Shown here piece after piece: positions 8,480-16,741 of a stretch of 64,000 nt of DNA. How positions within the stretch are numbered: position 1 is the first letter of the stretch; each line of letters starts with the position of its first letter. Both the position numbers and the translations under genes were made by a program. The DNA comes from Polaromonas sp. YR568 (GTDB lineage Bacteria > Pseudomonadota > Gammaproteobacteria > Burkholderiales > Burkholderiaceae_C), in the NCBI RefSeq assembly GCF_900116715.1, contig NZ_FPBM01000013.1:1-64000 (forward strand). The letters are read 5' to 3'. The notes under the pieces are model-generated. The model was not told the origin of the DNA. It was given only the letters and a program-made list of their open reading frames with translations, and made no database searches.

Positions 8480-9729
8480 CAGAGGTGGCCCAGGCCCGGC
8501 AGGCCGAGGATGGCCGCGGCCTTGCGCGCGGTGGCTTTGACGCCGGCGATGTCGGCGCCGGTGATGTTGAGGTGGCCCATCTTGCGGCCGGCGCGTGCTT
8601 CGGTTTTTCCGTAGAGGTGCAGATGCGCACCGGGCAAAGCCAGCACGGCCTGCCAGTCAGGCGTGCGGGCTTTGCCCTGGGCATCAAACCACACATCGCC
8701 CAGCAGGTTGAGCATGATGGCCGGCGAATGCTGGCGCGGCTGCGGCAACGGCAGCCCCGCCATGGCGTGCACCTGCAAATCAAACTGCGAGACGTCGCAG
8801 GCGTCCATGGTGTAGTGGCCGCTGTTGTGCGGTCGCGGCGCCATTTCATTGACGATCAGCGCGCCGTCGGCACTGCCGTCGTCGACCAGGAAAAACTCGA
8901 CGCACAACACGCCGACGTAGCCCACATGATTTGCTATGGTTTTGGTAGCCGCCTGCGCCCGCTCGGCGAGGGCTACAGGCATATTTCCTTCATAAGCCTC
9001 GGTCACAGCAAGGATGCCGTCCACATGCACGTTGCGCTGCGGCGCAAAGCCGACGATGTCGCCGTTCCAGCCGCGCGCCACGATGACGGAGCACTCGGCT
9101 TTCAGCGGCAGCATTTTTTCGAGCACGCAGGGTACGCGTTGAAGGTCAGCCCAGGCGGCGGCGAGTTCGGTTGCATTCTTGACGCGAACCTGGCCTTTGC
9201 CGTCGTAGCCCATGCGGGCGGTTTTGAGGATGCCGGGCAGCAAGTTGGCTGGCACGGCTTCGAGCTGCGCCTGCGTTTCGATCACTGCGTAGGGCGCGCA
9301 AGTCACGCCGGCCAGCACACCCGATTCGGCAGCGCTGGCGGTGAAGTGCGATTTTTCTTCGATACGGTTTTGCGCGATGCCCACGGCGGCGGCGCCCGGC
9401 GCGACGGGCAGGCTGGCGGCCAGTGCCTTCAGCGCGCCGGCCGGCACGTTTTCAAACTCGGTGGTGACGGCGGCGCAGAGAGACGCCAGCCTGGCCAGGC
9501 CCGCTTCGTCGCTGTAGTCGCTCTCGATATGGTGATGGCTGACCAGGCCTGCGGGGCTTTGTGCGTCCGGGTCCAGCACCGCGGTGAAGTAGCCCAGGCG
9601 CTGCGCGGCGTGCACAAACATGCGGCCCAGCTGGCCGCCGCCCATCACGCCCAGCGTGGCGGGCTGGCCGGAGGCGGAAACGGTGCCGGGAAAAACAGGA
9701 AGGCCCGTGGGAAGGCTTGGAAGGCTCAT
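8479..9729 (-). CDS. purK: 5-(carboxyamino)imidazole ribonucleotide synthase
   Basis: This ATP-grasp enzyme carboxylates AIR to N5-CAIR in purine synthesis. The 416 residues show the nucleotide-fold start [12 protein letters not shown], the ATP-grasp lid region [10 protein letters not shown] and the metal-binding [11 protein letters not shown]. It overlaps purE by 4 bases upstream and sua5 by 1 base downstream. Residues about 248-265 are encoded across an antisense copy of the 54-bp dispersed element. That stretch uses codons rare for this genome (ATA, GTA), yet the protein keeps family-like sequence there. Confidence 0.95.
   Translation of the reverse strand: MSLPSLPTGLPVFPGTVSASGQPATLGVMGGGQLGRMFVHAAQRLGYFTAVLDPDAQSPAGLVSHHHIESDYSDEAGLARLASLCAAVTTEFENVPAGALKALAASLPVAPGAAAVGIAQNRIEEKSHFTASAAESGVLAGVTCAPYAVIETQAQLEAVPANLLPGILKTARMGYDGKGQVRVKNATELAAAWADLQRVPCVLEKMLPLKAECSVIVARGWNGDIVGFAPQRNVHVDGILAVTEAYEGNMPVALAERAQAATKTIANHVGYVGVLCVEFFLVDDGSADGALIVNEMAPRPHNSGHYTMDACDVSQFDLQVHAMAGLPLPQPRQHSPAIMLNLLGDVWFDAQGKARTPDWQAVLALPGAHLHLYGKTEARAGRKMGHLNITGADIAGVKATARKAAAILGLPGLGHL
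8933..8986 (+). repeat. 54-bp dispersed element, copy C (antisense inside purK)
   Basis: The plus strand reads GCTATGGTTTTGGTAGCC through to GGCTACAGGCATATTT, 54 bases. It shares GGTAGCCG, the central CGC and the GGGCT-ACAG segment with the other copies, again without gaps. It is opposite in orientation to purK. It is the most diverged copy, and the purK protein is not visibly lengthened here. Confidence 0.6.
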
Positions 9730-10235
9730 GCGGGGGGCAATGTCATGGCGTGGGCGGCGGCGGTTTGCTCGGCGCGGAAGGCCTGCAGTTGGGTGGCCAG
9801 CGCCTTGTCGTGCAGGGCCAGCATGGCCACCGCAAACAGGGCGGCGTTGGCCGCGCCGGCGTTGCCGATGGCAAAAGTGGCGACGGGAATGCCTTTGGGC
9901 ATTTGCACGATGCTGTGCAGCGAATCGACGCCTTGCAGGTGTTTGCTGGCCACGGGCACGCCCAGCACCGGTACGGCGGTTTTGGCGGCCAGCATACCGG
10001 GCAGGTGGGCTGCGCCGCCGGCGCCGGCAATGATGGCCTGCAGGCCGCGGCCCTGGGCGCCTTCGGCATAGGCGAACAGCTCATCAGGCATGCGGTGGGC
10101 CGACACCACGCGGGCCTCGTGCGCCACGCCGAACTGCGTGAGGATCTGCACGGCGTGCTGCATGGTCTCCCAGTCGCTGCTGGAGCCCATCACCACGCCC
10201 ACCAGGGGTTTTGCCGAATTGTTGCTTGTTGTCAT
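9726..10235 (-). CDS. purE: N5-carboxyaminoimidazole ribonucleotide mutase
   Basis: PurE class I moves the carboxylate of N5-CAIR to give CAIR. The 169 residues contain the active-site segments [10 protein letters not shown] (13-22) and SAHRMPDE (45-52, His47) and the glycine-rich [13 protein letters not shown]. The ATG at 10235 gives the standard family start; an open frame continues upstream to 10982 but runs antisense to cnoX and lacks homology. purE leads the purE-purK-sua5 operon with a 4-base overlap into purK. It is divergent from cnoX with about 156 bases between. Confidence 0.95.
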   Translation of the reverse strand: MTTSNNSAKPLVGVVMGSSSDWETMQHAVQILTQFGVAHEARVVSAHRMPDELFAYAEGAQGRGLQAIIAGAGGAAHLPGMLAAKTAVPVLGVPVASKHLQGVDSLHSIVQMPKGIPVATFAIGNAGAANAALFAVAMLALHDKALATQLQAFRAEQTAAAHAMTLPPA

Positions 10236-10391
10236 GCGGGGACCTTCAAGGCCGGGGTTGCAGGCTGCTTGCCCGTAACCCCTGATTTTAAGGGCAGGCC
10301 ACCGGTAGGCCGGGCCCTGCGTGCTACGCTCTTGCCTCCCAGGAGACTCACCGGTTGAAACCGGCCCCTGACACCCCAACTCTGCAAGATC

Positions 10392-11291
10392 ATGATCGAC
10401 GTCACCATTGCCAATTTTGAAGCGGAAGTCGTTACGGCTTCCATGACCACGCCGGTGCTGATCGACTTCTGGGCGCCGTGGTGCGGCCCCTGCAAGTCGC
10501 TGGGCCCGATTCTTGAGAAGGTCGAGGTGGAATACGCCGGCCGCTTCAAGCTGGTCAAGATCGACTCCGATCAGGAGCAGCAGCTGGGCGCAGCCTTCGG
10601 CATCCGCAGCATCCCGACCTGCATCCTGATGGTCAACGGCCAGCCGGTGGACGGCTTTGCCGGCGCACTGCCCGAGGGCAAGGTCAAGGAATTCCTCGAC
10701 AAGCACCTGCCGCCGGCCGATGAACTGCCTGGAGAGCCCGAACTGACGCTCGAAGAAGAGCCCACCGACCCCGCCGCCGTGCTCGAGAAGCTGCAGCACG
10801 CCGTCGCCGCCAACCCGGCCGACGACAACGCCCGCTTTGACTATGTGAAGCTGCTGTTGCAACTGGGCCGCGAAGACGACGCCAAGGTGGCGTTTGCGCC
10901 GGTGATCGCACAGACCACGGTGGTGCGGCGGTTTGACTCGCTCAAGCGCTGGATGGACGCTATTGATTTTGTAGCTGTTCACGCAAATGATGCGGGGGCT
11001 GCAGCTGGATTTGATGCCAAGATTGCGGCCAACAAGCGTGATTTTGACGCCCGCTTCGGCAAGGCCCGCTGGCTGATGGCGCAGCAGCGCTGGACCGACG
11101 CGCTCGATGAGCTGCTGGACATCTTGATGCGCGACAAGGCATGGAGCGAAGACCTGGCACGCAAGACTTACATCGCCGTGCTCGACATCATGGAAGCGCC
11201 CAAACCCAAGGTGGCTGACGGGCAGATTCCGCCGGAAGACCCCGTCGTGGCGACTTATCGCCGGCGCCTCAGCAGCGTCGTGTTGAGCTGA
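10392..11291 (+). CDS. cnoX: Thioredoxin-TPR co-chaperone (chaperedoxin, CnoX/YbbN-like)
   Basis: A 299-residue protein with an N-terminal thioredoxin domain (about 1-108, active site WCGPC with Cys31 and Cys34) and a C-terminal TPR-like helical domain (about 125-299). CnoX proteins protect unfolded substrates from oxidation and hand them to chaperones. The CGPC motif, absent in E. coli YbbN, suggests real thiol-disulfide activity, as reported for other CnoX proteins. Residues 190-207 are encoded exactly by a 54-bp dispersed repeat read in frame ([18 protein letters not shown]), with AT-richer codons than their surroundings. Confidence 0.9.
   Translation: MIDVTIANFEAEVVTASMTTPVLIDFWAPWCGPCKSLGPILEKVEVEYAGRFKLVKIDSDQEQQLGAAFGIRSIPTCILMVNGQPVDGFAGALPEGKVKEFLDKHLPPADELPGEPELTLEEEPTDPAAVLEKLQHAVAANPADDNARFDYVKLLLQLGREDDAKVAFAPVIAQTTVVRRFDSLKRWMDAIDFVAVHANDAGAAAGFDAKIAANKRDFDARFGKARWLMAQQRWTDALDELLDILMRDKAWSEDLARKTYIAVLDIMEAPKPKVADGQIPPEDPVVATYRRRLSSVVLS
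10959..11012 (+). repeat. 54-bp dispersed element, copy B (in frame in cnoX)
   Basis: The copy begins GCTATTGATTTTGTAGCTG and ends GCAGCTGGATTT, exactly 54 bases, gapless against copies A, C and D. It coincides with codons 190-207 of cnoX and is read in the same frame as copy D in the UDG-like gene. The two peptides share the pattern AID-x2-A-x2-A-x2-AG-x-AA-x-F. Confidence 0.75.
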
Positions 11292-11321
11292 GGCGTCGCC
11301 AGGGCCGGCTTGCCGCGGGCT

Positions 11322-11708
11322 TTAGTGCCCAAACAAAAGCCGGCTGAGGTTAAACGCCATGCCGGCCATAAAGGCCTGAAACACAATGGCGCGCCCGGAC
11401 CATGGCGCCGCGCCCGGCGCAATGGATCTGGGCCTGTTTCTTCGCCACAGCAGAATCAACAGCGCGGCCAGCAGCGGGCTGAGCAAAGCGTTGAGCCATT
11501 GAAGAACAGGTTCACGCAGGGCCAGCAGCGGGATGAAATAGACGCTGGCAAGTCCCAATGCAAAACCGAGCGCCGTTCCCACCAGAAGGTCACCCAATGG
11601 ATTTGCCTCTGGGCGTGTGCGCAGCGATTTGCGCAACCCAAGGTCAAACAACTCTGAGAAAAGAGTCAGTACACCCTCAATCAGGATCTCGGCGATGAAC
11701 TCAAACAT
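11322..11708 (-). CDS. Small integral membrane protein of unknown function
   Basis: I do not recognise a named family. The 128 residues hold three or four hydrophobic stretches (about 38-58, 68-88 and 108-125) separated by short charged loops such as LRKSLRTRPE and WRRNRP, typical of an inner-membrane protein. It is convergent with cnoX (30 bases between) and lies upstream of nothing obvious on its strand except purC ends. A start with an amphipathic N-terminal helix (MFEFIAEILIEG) looks natural. Confidence 0.6.
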   Translation of the reverse strand: MFEFIAEILIEGVLTLFSELFDLGLRKSLRTRPEANPLGDLLVGTALGFALGLASVYFIPLLALREPVLQWLNALLSPLLAALLILLWRRNRPRSIAPGAAPWSGRAIVFQAFMAGMAFNLSRLLFGH

Positions 11709-11741
11709 TGGCAGCCGTCCTGCGCCGAGCTTAGCGGCAGT

Positions 11742-12650
11742 TCAACCCTTCAAGCGCGTCAGGGCTTCCTGATATTTCGCAGCAGTCTTTTCCACAACGT
11801 CGGCCGGCAGGCGCGGCGCAGGTGGGGTTTTATCCCAGGGTTTGCCGTTGATGCGCACGGCCTCCAGCCAGTCACGCACAAACTGCTTGTCGTAGCTGGG
11901 CGGGTTCTGGCCGGCTGCGTAGGCGGCTTCATAACCCTCAATCGGCCAATAGCGTGAGGAATCGGGCGTCAGCACCTCGTCCATCAGCGTGAGCGTGCCG
12001 TCTTCGTCGAGGCCGAATTCGAACTTGGTGTCGGCAATGATGATGCCCTTGGTGAGCGCGAAGGCGGCGGCGGTGCTGTAGATCTCGATGCTGATCTTTT
12101 TAATCTGCGCGGCGAGTTCGGGGCCGACGACCTTCACCACCTGCTCGTAGCTGATGTTTTCGTCATGCTCGCCGGCTTCGGCCTTGGCGGCCGGCGTGAA
12201 GATGGGTTCGGGCAGTTTGCCGGCGTTTTTGAGGCCCGCGGGCAGCGGCACGCCGCACACGGCCTGGCTGTCCTGGTATTCCTTCCAGCCGCTGCCGGCC
12301 AGGTAGCCGCGCACCACGGCCTCGACCGGGATGGGCTTGAGGCGCTTGACCAGCATGGAGCGGTTCACGACCTGCGGCACTTCAGCCGGGGTGACCACGC
12401 TTTCGGGCGACTCACCCGTGAGGTGGTTGGGGCAGATGTGGCCGAGCTTGCCGAACCAGAACAGCGCCATTTGCGTGAGCAGCGCGCCCTTGCCGGGAAT
12501 CGGCTCGCCCAGGATGACATCGAAGGCGCTCAAACGGTCGCTGGCCACCATCAGCAGCCTGTCTTTGCCCACGGCGTAGTTGTCGCGCACCTTGCCGCGC
12601 GCCAACAGGGGCAGGGAGGTGAGGGCTGAGGTATGGAGTGCTTGGGTCAT
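11742..12650 (-). CDS. purC: Phosphoribosylaminoimidazole-succinocarboxamide synthase
   Basis: SAICAR synthase condenses CAIR with aspartate using ATP. The 302 residues carry [13 protein letters not shown] at about 16-28, SDRLSAFD, the signature [17 protein letters not shown] and [10 protein letters not shown] with [12 protein letters not shown]. The length is that of the longer SAICAR synthases common in betaproteobacteria and yeast rather than the 237-residue E. coli type. It follows fba, from which it is separated by a strong terminator, so it probably has its own promoter. Confidence 0.95.
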   Translation of the reverse strand: MTQALHTSALTSLPLLARGKVRDNYAVGKDRLLMVASDRLSAFDVILGEPIPGKGALLTQMALFWFGKLGHICPNHLTGESPESVVTPAEVPQVVNRSMLVKRLKPIPVEAVVRGYLAGSGWKEYQDSQAVCGVPLPAGLKNAGKLPEPIFTPAAKAEAGEHDENISYEQVVKVVGPELAAQIKKISIEIYSTAAAFALTKGIIIADTKFEFGLDEDGTLTLMDEVLTPDSSRYWPIEGYEAAYAAGQNPPSYDKQFVRDWLEAVRINGKPWDKTPPAPRLPADVVEKTAAKYQEALTRLKG

Positions 12651-12684
12651 GGTGGGGGCAGCGTAACGGGGGGAGTCAAAGTAA

Positions 12685-12716
12685 AAAGCCCGCGACTCGC
12701 AAGAGTCGCGGGCTTT
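12685..12716 (-). terminator. Intrinsic terminator of fba
   Basis: A 14-bp perfect stem (AAAGCCCGCGACTC at 12685-12698, GAGTCGCGGGCTTT at 12703-12716) with a 4-base loop, 50 bases after the fba stop. On the minus strand it runs straight into a T run (TTTTTAC). It separates fba from purC. The symmetric A/T ends would also let it work on the plus strand. Confidence 0.9.
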
Positions 12717-12765
12717 GAATTATCGCCAATCCGCGCGGGCGGTTGGCGGGTTTATTCACGCCGTC

Positions 12766-13830
12766 TTAATGGACGACCTGGGCCAACTCGCCCTTGGCGT
12801 ACTTGGCGGCCACGACCTGCAGGTTGTCGCCCTTGATCTTGGCGCCCTGGCCTTCACAGCCGAACTGGATGTAGCGCTGCTTGCAGATCTGCTTGGCGGC
12901 TTCACGGGCGGGCTTGAGCCATTCGCGGGCGTCGAATTTCTCGGGGTTTTCGGCCAGGAATTTGCGCACGGCGGCCGTCATCGCCAGGCGGATGTCGGTG
13001 TCGATGTTGATCTTGCGCACGCCGTGCTTGATGGCTTCCTGGATTTCCTCGACGGGCACGCCGTAGGTTTCCTTCATGTTGCCGCCGTATTGGCGAATGA
13101 TGGCCAGCAACTCTTGCGGCACGGAGGAGGAACCGTGCATCACCAGGTGGGTGCTGGGGATGCGTTTGTGGATTTCCTTGATGCGGTCGATCGCCAGGAT
13201 GTCGCCGGTGGGCTTGCGGGTGAATTTGTAGGCGCCGTGGCTGGTGCCGATGGCGATCGCCAGCGCGTCGATCTGCGTCTGCTTGACGAAGTCGGCGGCC
13301 TGCTCGGGGTCGGTCAGCAGCTGCTCGCGCGTCATGGTGGCGTCGGTGCCGTGGCCGTCTTCCTTGTCGCCCTTCATGGTTTCCAGCGAGCCCAGGCAGC
13401 CGAGTTCGCCTTCGACCGTCACGCCGTATTTGTGGGCCAGTTGCGAGACTTTCTTCGTCACGTCGACGTTGTATTCATAGCTGGCGATGGTCTTGCCATC
13501 GGCTTCGAGCGAGCCGTCCATCATCACCGACGAAAAGCCGAGATCGATGGCGCCCTGGCAGACAGCGGGGTTCTGGCCATGGTCCTGGTGCATGACCAGG
13601 GGGATGTTGGGATACATCTCGATGGCCGCTTCGATCAGGTGCTTGATGAAGGGCTCACCGGCGTACTTGCGGGCGCCAGCGCTGGCTTGCAGGATGACGG
13701 GCGCGCCGGTTTCCTTGGCCGCTTCCATGACGGCTTGCACCTGCTCGAGGTTGTTGACGTTAAAAGCCGGAATGCCGTAGCCGTTGACTGCTGCATGGTC
13801 CAGCAGCTCGCGCATCGAAACGAGTGCCAT
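12766..13830 (-). CDS. fba: Class II fructose-1,6-bisphosphate aldolase
   Basis: A zinc-dependent aldolase interconverting fructose 1,6-bisphosphate with DHAP and glyceraldehyde 3-phosphate. The 354 residues show HQDHG at 81-85 (catalytic Asp83, zinc ligand His84), [18 protein letters not shown] and MHGSSSVP with the phosphate-binding region. The sequence is of the CbbA or Calvin-subtype class II aldolases. It belongs to a glycolytic set in this window with pyk and pgk on the same strand and ends at a strong terminator. Confidence 0.95.
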   Translation of the reverse strand: MALVSMRELLDHAAVNGYGIPAFNVNNLEQVQAVMEAAKETGAPVILQASAGARKYAGEPFIKHLIEAAIEMYPNIPLVMHQDHGQNPAVCQGAIDLGFSSVMMDGSLEADGKTIASYEYNVDVTKKVSQLAHKYGVTVEGELGCLGSLETMKGDKEDGHGTDATMTREQLLTDPEQAADFVKQTQIDALAIAIGTSHGAYKFTRKPTGDILAIDRIKEIHKRIPSTHLVMHGSSSVPQELLAIIRQYGGNMKETYGVPVEEIQEAIKHGVRKINIDTDIRLAMTAAVRKFLAENPEKFDAREWLKPAREAAKQICKQRYIQFGCEGQGAKIKGDNLQVVAAKYAKGELAQVVH

Positions 13831-14029
13831 GATCAGATCCCCAGAAAGTTAAAAACGCTGCCAGAAAAGGCGGGTTACCGGCGGAAGGCCGTGCAGCGCA
13901 AGGGCTGCCTGATGGGCCGTAACCGCGAAGTAACCGAAGCATTGATTCTAACGGCTGCGCAAACCGGGGTTATTGGCAGAACTTGTGCCGCACTTGCCTC
14001 CAAATACGCGGGGTAACCGCCTGTAAACG

Positions 14030-14917
14030 CTAGGAGGACGCAGGCAGCCGGCGCGGCGACCGCACAAATGCCGTGACGCGCTCCAGCACCGGCGCCCGCC
14101 CCCTGAGCACCGACGCCATGGACGCGATCAGGGTCACGTGGCTGACGCCGCCAAACAGCTCCGACTCCACCGGCACGCCCTGGCTCTTGAGCCGCTGGGC
14201 CATGGCCACGGTGTTGCGCTGCGGGTTGACGGTCCGGTCATCCGCAGCGGCCAGCAGCAAGGCCGGCGGGGACGCTCGGGAAGCATGCGCGAGCGGCTGG
14301 CTGTCGGCGGGCGTGCCGGGCCATTCAAAGGCCACTTGTGTCTGCGGGTCGGCAATTGGCAAAAAATCGTAAGGGCCGGCCAAACCCATCCAGCCGGCCA
14401 GTTGTGAGGGCTTCATGCCTTCGGCCGCCAGCCAGCGCGCGTCCAGCGCGACCATGGCGGCGTTGTACGCGCCGGCGCTGTGGCCCATCACAAACAGCCG
14501 GGCCGGGTCAGCGCCGTACTCGGCCGCATGGTCCCTCGCCCAGTGCACGGCACGCGCGCTGTCTTGCACAAAAGCGGGGTAACGCACCGCCGGGCTCAGG
14601 CGGTAATCAGCGACCACGGCGACGATGCCTTGCGAAGCCAGCGCCTCGCCGACAAAGCGGTAGTCGGCACGCTCCCCTTTTGACCAACTGCCGCCGTAAA
14701 AAAACACGACCACAGGCGCATTGCGAAGCTCGCCCTGCGGCTGGTAGACATCCAGCCGCTGGCGCGGGTCAGGCCCGTAAGCGATGCCCCCGGTGCGCCG
14801 GTAGGTGTCCGTCGCCACCGTGGCATTAAGAAGATCCGCACCCGAACACGCCGTGAGCAGCGCGGGCAACATGGCGAAGAAAGAGCGTCTTGGCAAGGAG
14901 GAGTCACTGTTGTGCAT
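14030..14917 (-). CDS. Alpha/beta hydrolase lipoprotein (esterase/lipase-like)
   Basis: A 295-residue serine hydrolase. The N-terminus combines a twin-arginine pattern (PRRSFF, Arg10-Arg11) with a lipobox (LTAC, Cys24), so it looks like a Tat-exported lipoprotein. The oxyanion segment is FYGGSW (73-78), the nucleophile motif GHSAGA (Ser147), and the Asp and His of the triad are probably in AADDRTV and GVSHVTL. This is the BD-FAE/carboxylesterase type; the substrate is unknown. It lies alone between fba and pyk on the minus strand. AAGGAG is unusually close to the ATG. Confidence 0.8.
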   Translation of the reverse strand: MHNSDSSLPRRSFFAMLPALLTACSGADLLNATVATDTYRRTGGIAYGPDPRQRLDVYQPQGELRNAPVVVFFYGGSWSKGERADYRFVGEALASQGIVAVVADYRLSPAVRYPAFVQDSARAVHWARDHAAEYGADPARLFVMGHSAGAYNAAMVALDARWLAAEGMKPSQLAGWMGLAGPYDFLPIADPQTQVAFEWPGTPADSQPLAHASRASPPALLLAAADDRTVNPQRNTVAMAQRLKSQGVPVESELFGGVSHVTLIASMASVLRGRAPVLERVTAFVRSPRRLPASS

Positions 14918-15000
14918 GACTCCTTGGTACGCATGCCAAGCGACGATGGATTCAATCGATGCCGTCAGCGAGACTCTTCATGCCAGCTTGCGCCGCGGAA

Positions 15001-15074
15001 CCGGCTTTGCCGGGCCGCAGGCGCTGTCCCCTGCAAGGGGAAAAGGGCTACACGAAGTGAGCCCGATAGGGGTG
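15001..15074. repeat. GC-rich dispersed repeat, copy 1
   Basis: Reads CCGGCTTTGCCGGGCCGCAGG, a variable middle, then GGGCTACACGAAGTGAG and GATAGGGGTG. Shared landmarks with copies at 15086 and 18063 are GGCTTTGCC, an ACACGAAGTGA box about 40 bases on, and a final GGGG tract. It lies between the esterase lipoprotein gene and pyk, in a 240-base region that has no gene I can support. Confidence 0.65.
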
Positions 15075-15085
15075 TGCCAATTTTT

Positions 15086-15159
15086 CGGCTTTGCCGGGCC
15101 GAAGGGCGGGCGGCCCCCTCGGGGGGCAGCGCATTACACGAAGTGAAAAGCGTGGGGGC
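15086..15159. repeat. GC-rich dispersed repeat, copy 2
   Basis: Reads CGGCTTTGCCGGGCCGAAGG, then GGCCCCCTCGGGGGGCAG, TACACGAAGTGA and CGTGGGGGCT, ending one base before the pyk stop codon. It is in tandem with copy 1 (11 bases apart) and nearly identical in the centre to copy 3. The CCCCC-TC-GGGGG core can form a small hairpin at the 3' end of the pyk transcript. Confidence 0.7.
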
Positions 15160-16599
15160 TCAACCTGCTCTGCAGATTTTCAGCATATTCGTGCCGCCCG
15201 GCGCCCCCATGGGTTCGCCGCAAGTGATGGCATAAATATCGCCGCTGTCGACGATCCCGCGTTTTTTCAGGTGCGCCTCGGCATCACCGAGTGCGGTGTC
15301 ACGGTCGGCGCTGGTGTCCATGAGCAGTGGCCGCACATTGCGGTACAGCGCCATCTTGCGCTGGGTTGCCAGTTTGGGCGTCAGTGCGTAGATGGGAATA
15401 TGGATGCGGTGGCGGCTCATCCACAGCGCAGTGGAGCCCGAGTCGGTCAGCGCCACAATGGCTTTGCAACCCAGGTGATGGGCCGTAAACAGGGCGCCCA
15501 TGGCGATGGACTGGTCGATGCGGTCAAAGGTCATGCCGGTGAAGTCGGCGTCCAGTTTCACGTCCTCGGCTTTTTCGGCTTCGGCGCAGATATTGGCCAT
15601 CTCGACAATGGTCTCCAGCGGATAACGGCCGGCGGCGGTCTCGGCAGAGGTCATGACGGCGTCGGTGCCGTCGAGCACCGCGTTGGCCACGTCGCTGACT
15701 TCGGCGCGCGTGGGCACCGGGTTGGTGATCATGGACTCCATCATGTGGGTCGCGGTGATGACCACCTTGTCCAGCTCACGGGCCATGCGGATCATGCGTT
15801 TTTGCAGCGCCGGCACAGCGGCATTGCCGACTTCGATGGCCAGGTCGCCGCGCGCGACCATGATGCCGTCGCTCGCCTTGCAGATGGCTTCCAGGTTGGG
15901 GATCGCCTCGGCGCGCTCGATCTTGGCGATCAAGCCCGGCTTGTGGCGGAACTCGGCGCCGGCCACATTGCACAACTGGCGCGCCATTTCCATGTCGCTG
16001 GCGTTCTGCGGAAAGCTCACCGCCACATAGTCGGCCTGGAAGCTCATGGCAGTCTTGATGTCTTCCATGTCCTTGGCCGTCAGCGCCGGCGCCGTCAGGC
16101 CGCCGCCCTGCTTGTTGATGCCCTTGTTGTTGGACAGCACGCCGCCAACTTTGACCGTCGCATGGACCTGTTCGCCCTTGACCTTATCGACCGTCATGAC
16201 GATCAGGCCGTCGTTGAGCAGCAGGGTGTCGCCGGCCTTGACGTCGCGCGGCAGCTCCTTGTAGTCCAGGCCCACGCCGTTGATGTCGCCGGGCTCGGTG
16301 CGGGACGCGTCGAGCACAAACTTCATGCCTTGCTCAAGCTGTACCTTGCCTTCGGCAAATTTGCCGACGCGGATTTTCGGGCCCTGCAGGTCGGCCATGA
16401 TGGCGACTTCGCGGCCGGCGCGGGTGGCGGCCTCACGCACCAGTCTGGCGCGGTCTATGTGGTCTTGGGCCGTGCCGTGGCTGAAGTTCAGCCGCACGCA
16501 ATTGACGCCAGCGCGGATCATTTGCTCAAGCAAGGCCGGATCGCTGGAAGCGGGGCCAAGGGTGGCAACGATTTTGGTGCCGCGGCGCTGCATCTTCAT
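15160..16599 (-). CDS. pyk: Pyruvate kinase
   Basis: Converts phosphoenolpyruvate and ADP to pyruvate and ATP. The 479 residues start TKIVATLGPASS, then have RLNFSHG, the substrate/metal segment LIAKIERAEAI with DGIMVARGDLAIEV, and the MMESM region; the C-terminal allosteric domain ends MLKICRAG. AGGAG 7 bases before the ATG at 16599 supports this start, although a second Met is two codons on. It lies downstream of pgk on the same strand with a hairpin between. A 16-base palindrome sits just upstream. Confidence 0.95.
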   Translation of the reverse strand: MKMQRRGTKIVATLGPASSDPALLEQMIRAGVNCVRLNFSHGTAQDHIDRARLVREAATRAGREVAIMADLQGPKIRVGKFAEGKVQLEQGMKFVLDASRTEPGDINGVGLDYKELPRDVKAGDTLLLNDGLIVMTVDKVKGEQVHATVKVGGVLSNNKGINKQGGGLTAPALTAKDMEDIKTAMSFQADYVAVSFPQNASDMEMARQLCNVAGAEFRHKPGLIAKIERAEAIPNLEAICKASDGIMVARGDLAIEVGNAAVPALQKRMIRMARELDKVVITATHMMESMITNPVPTRAEVSDVANAVLDGTDAVMTSAETAAGRYPLETIVEMANICAEAEKAEDVKLDADFTGMTFDRIDQSIAMGALFTAHHLGCKAIVALTDSGSTALWMSRHRIHIPIYALTPKLATQRKMALYRNVRPLLMDTSADRDTALGDAEAHLKKRGIVDSGDIYAITCGEPMGAPGGTNMLKICRAG

Positions 16600-16625
16600 G
16601 TCTGTCTCCTGTAATTTAGTTTCCT

Positions 16626-16641
16626 ATTTTCACATGAAAAT
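16626..16641. promoter_or_regulatory. Palindrome upstream of pyk (candidate operator)
   Basis: ATTTTCA and TGAAAAT arms flank two bases, a 16-base inverted repeat centred about 34 bases upstream of the pyk ATG. Its AT-rich dyad stands out in a GC-rich genome, and the position suits a repressor site. No regulator is assigned. Confidence 0.4.
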
Positions 16642-16668
16642 GGTTACAAGGACGTTACGAAAATGGGA

Positions 16669-16699
16669 CTTGCGGCACCGGCTGTCGCCGTGCCGCAAG
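16669..16699 (-). terminator. Hairpin downstream of pgk
   Basis: CTTGCGGCAC (16669-16678) pairs with GTGCCGCAAG (16690-16699), a perfect 10-bp stem with an 11-base loop, 43 bases 3' of the pgk stop. On the minus strand it is followed by TCCCATTTTCG, a weak T-tract, so termination may be partial and allow some pgk-pyk readthrough. Confidence 0.55.
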
Positions 16700-16741
16700 C
16701 GTGACGGGCACAAACCGCTCCTGATAAAGGAGCAAGCCACC

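Noticed and set aside
8485-10071. 528-codon plus-strand open frame opposite purK/purE
   Set aside because: Antisense shadow of the two purine genes; no start context or homology.
10236-10982. Upstream extension of purE by 249 codons
   Set aside because: It runs antisense through cnoX and has no similarity to PurE; the ATG at 10235 gives the family-length protein.
13831-14029. tRNA or small RNA in the fba/esterase gap
   Set aside because: No cloverleaf or clear terminator was found in these 199 bases; GC-rich partial pairings look accidental.
15091-16614. 507-codon plus-strand open frame opposite pyk
   Set aside because: Shadow of pyruvate kinase; composition is His/Gly/Ala-biased and there is no domain signal.
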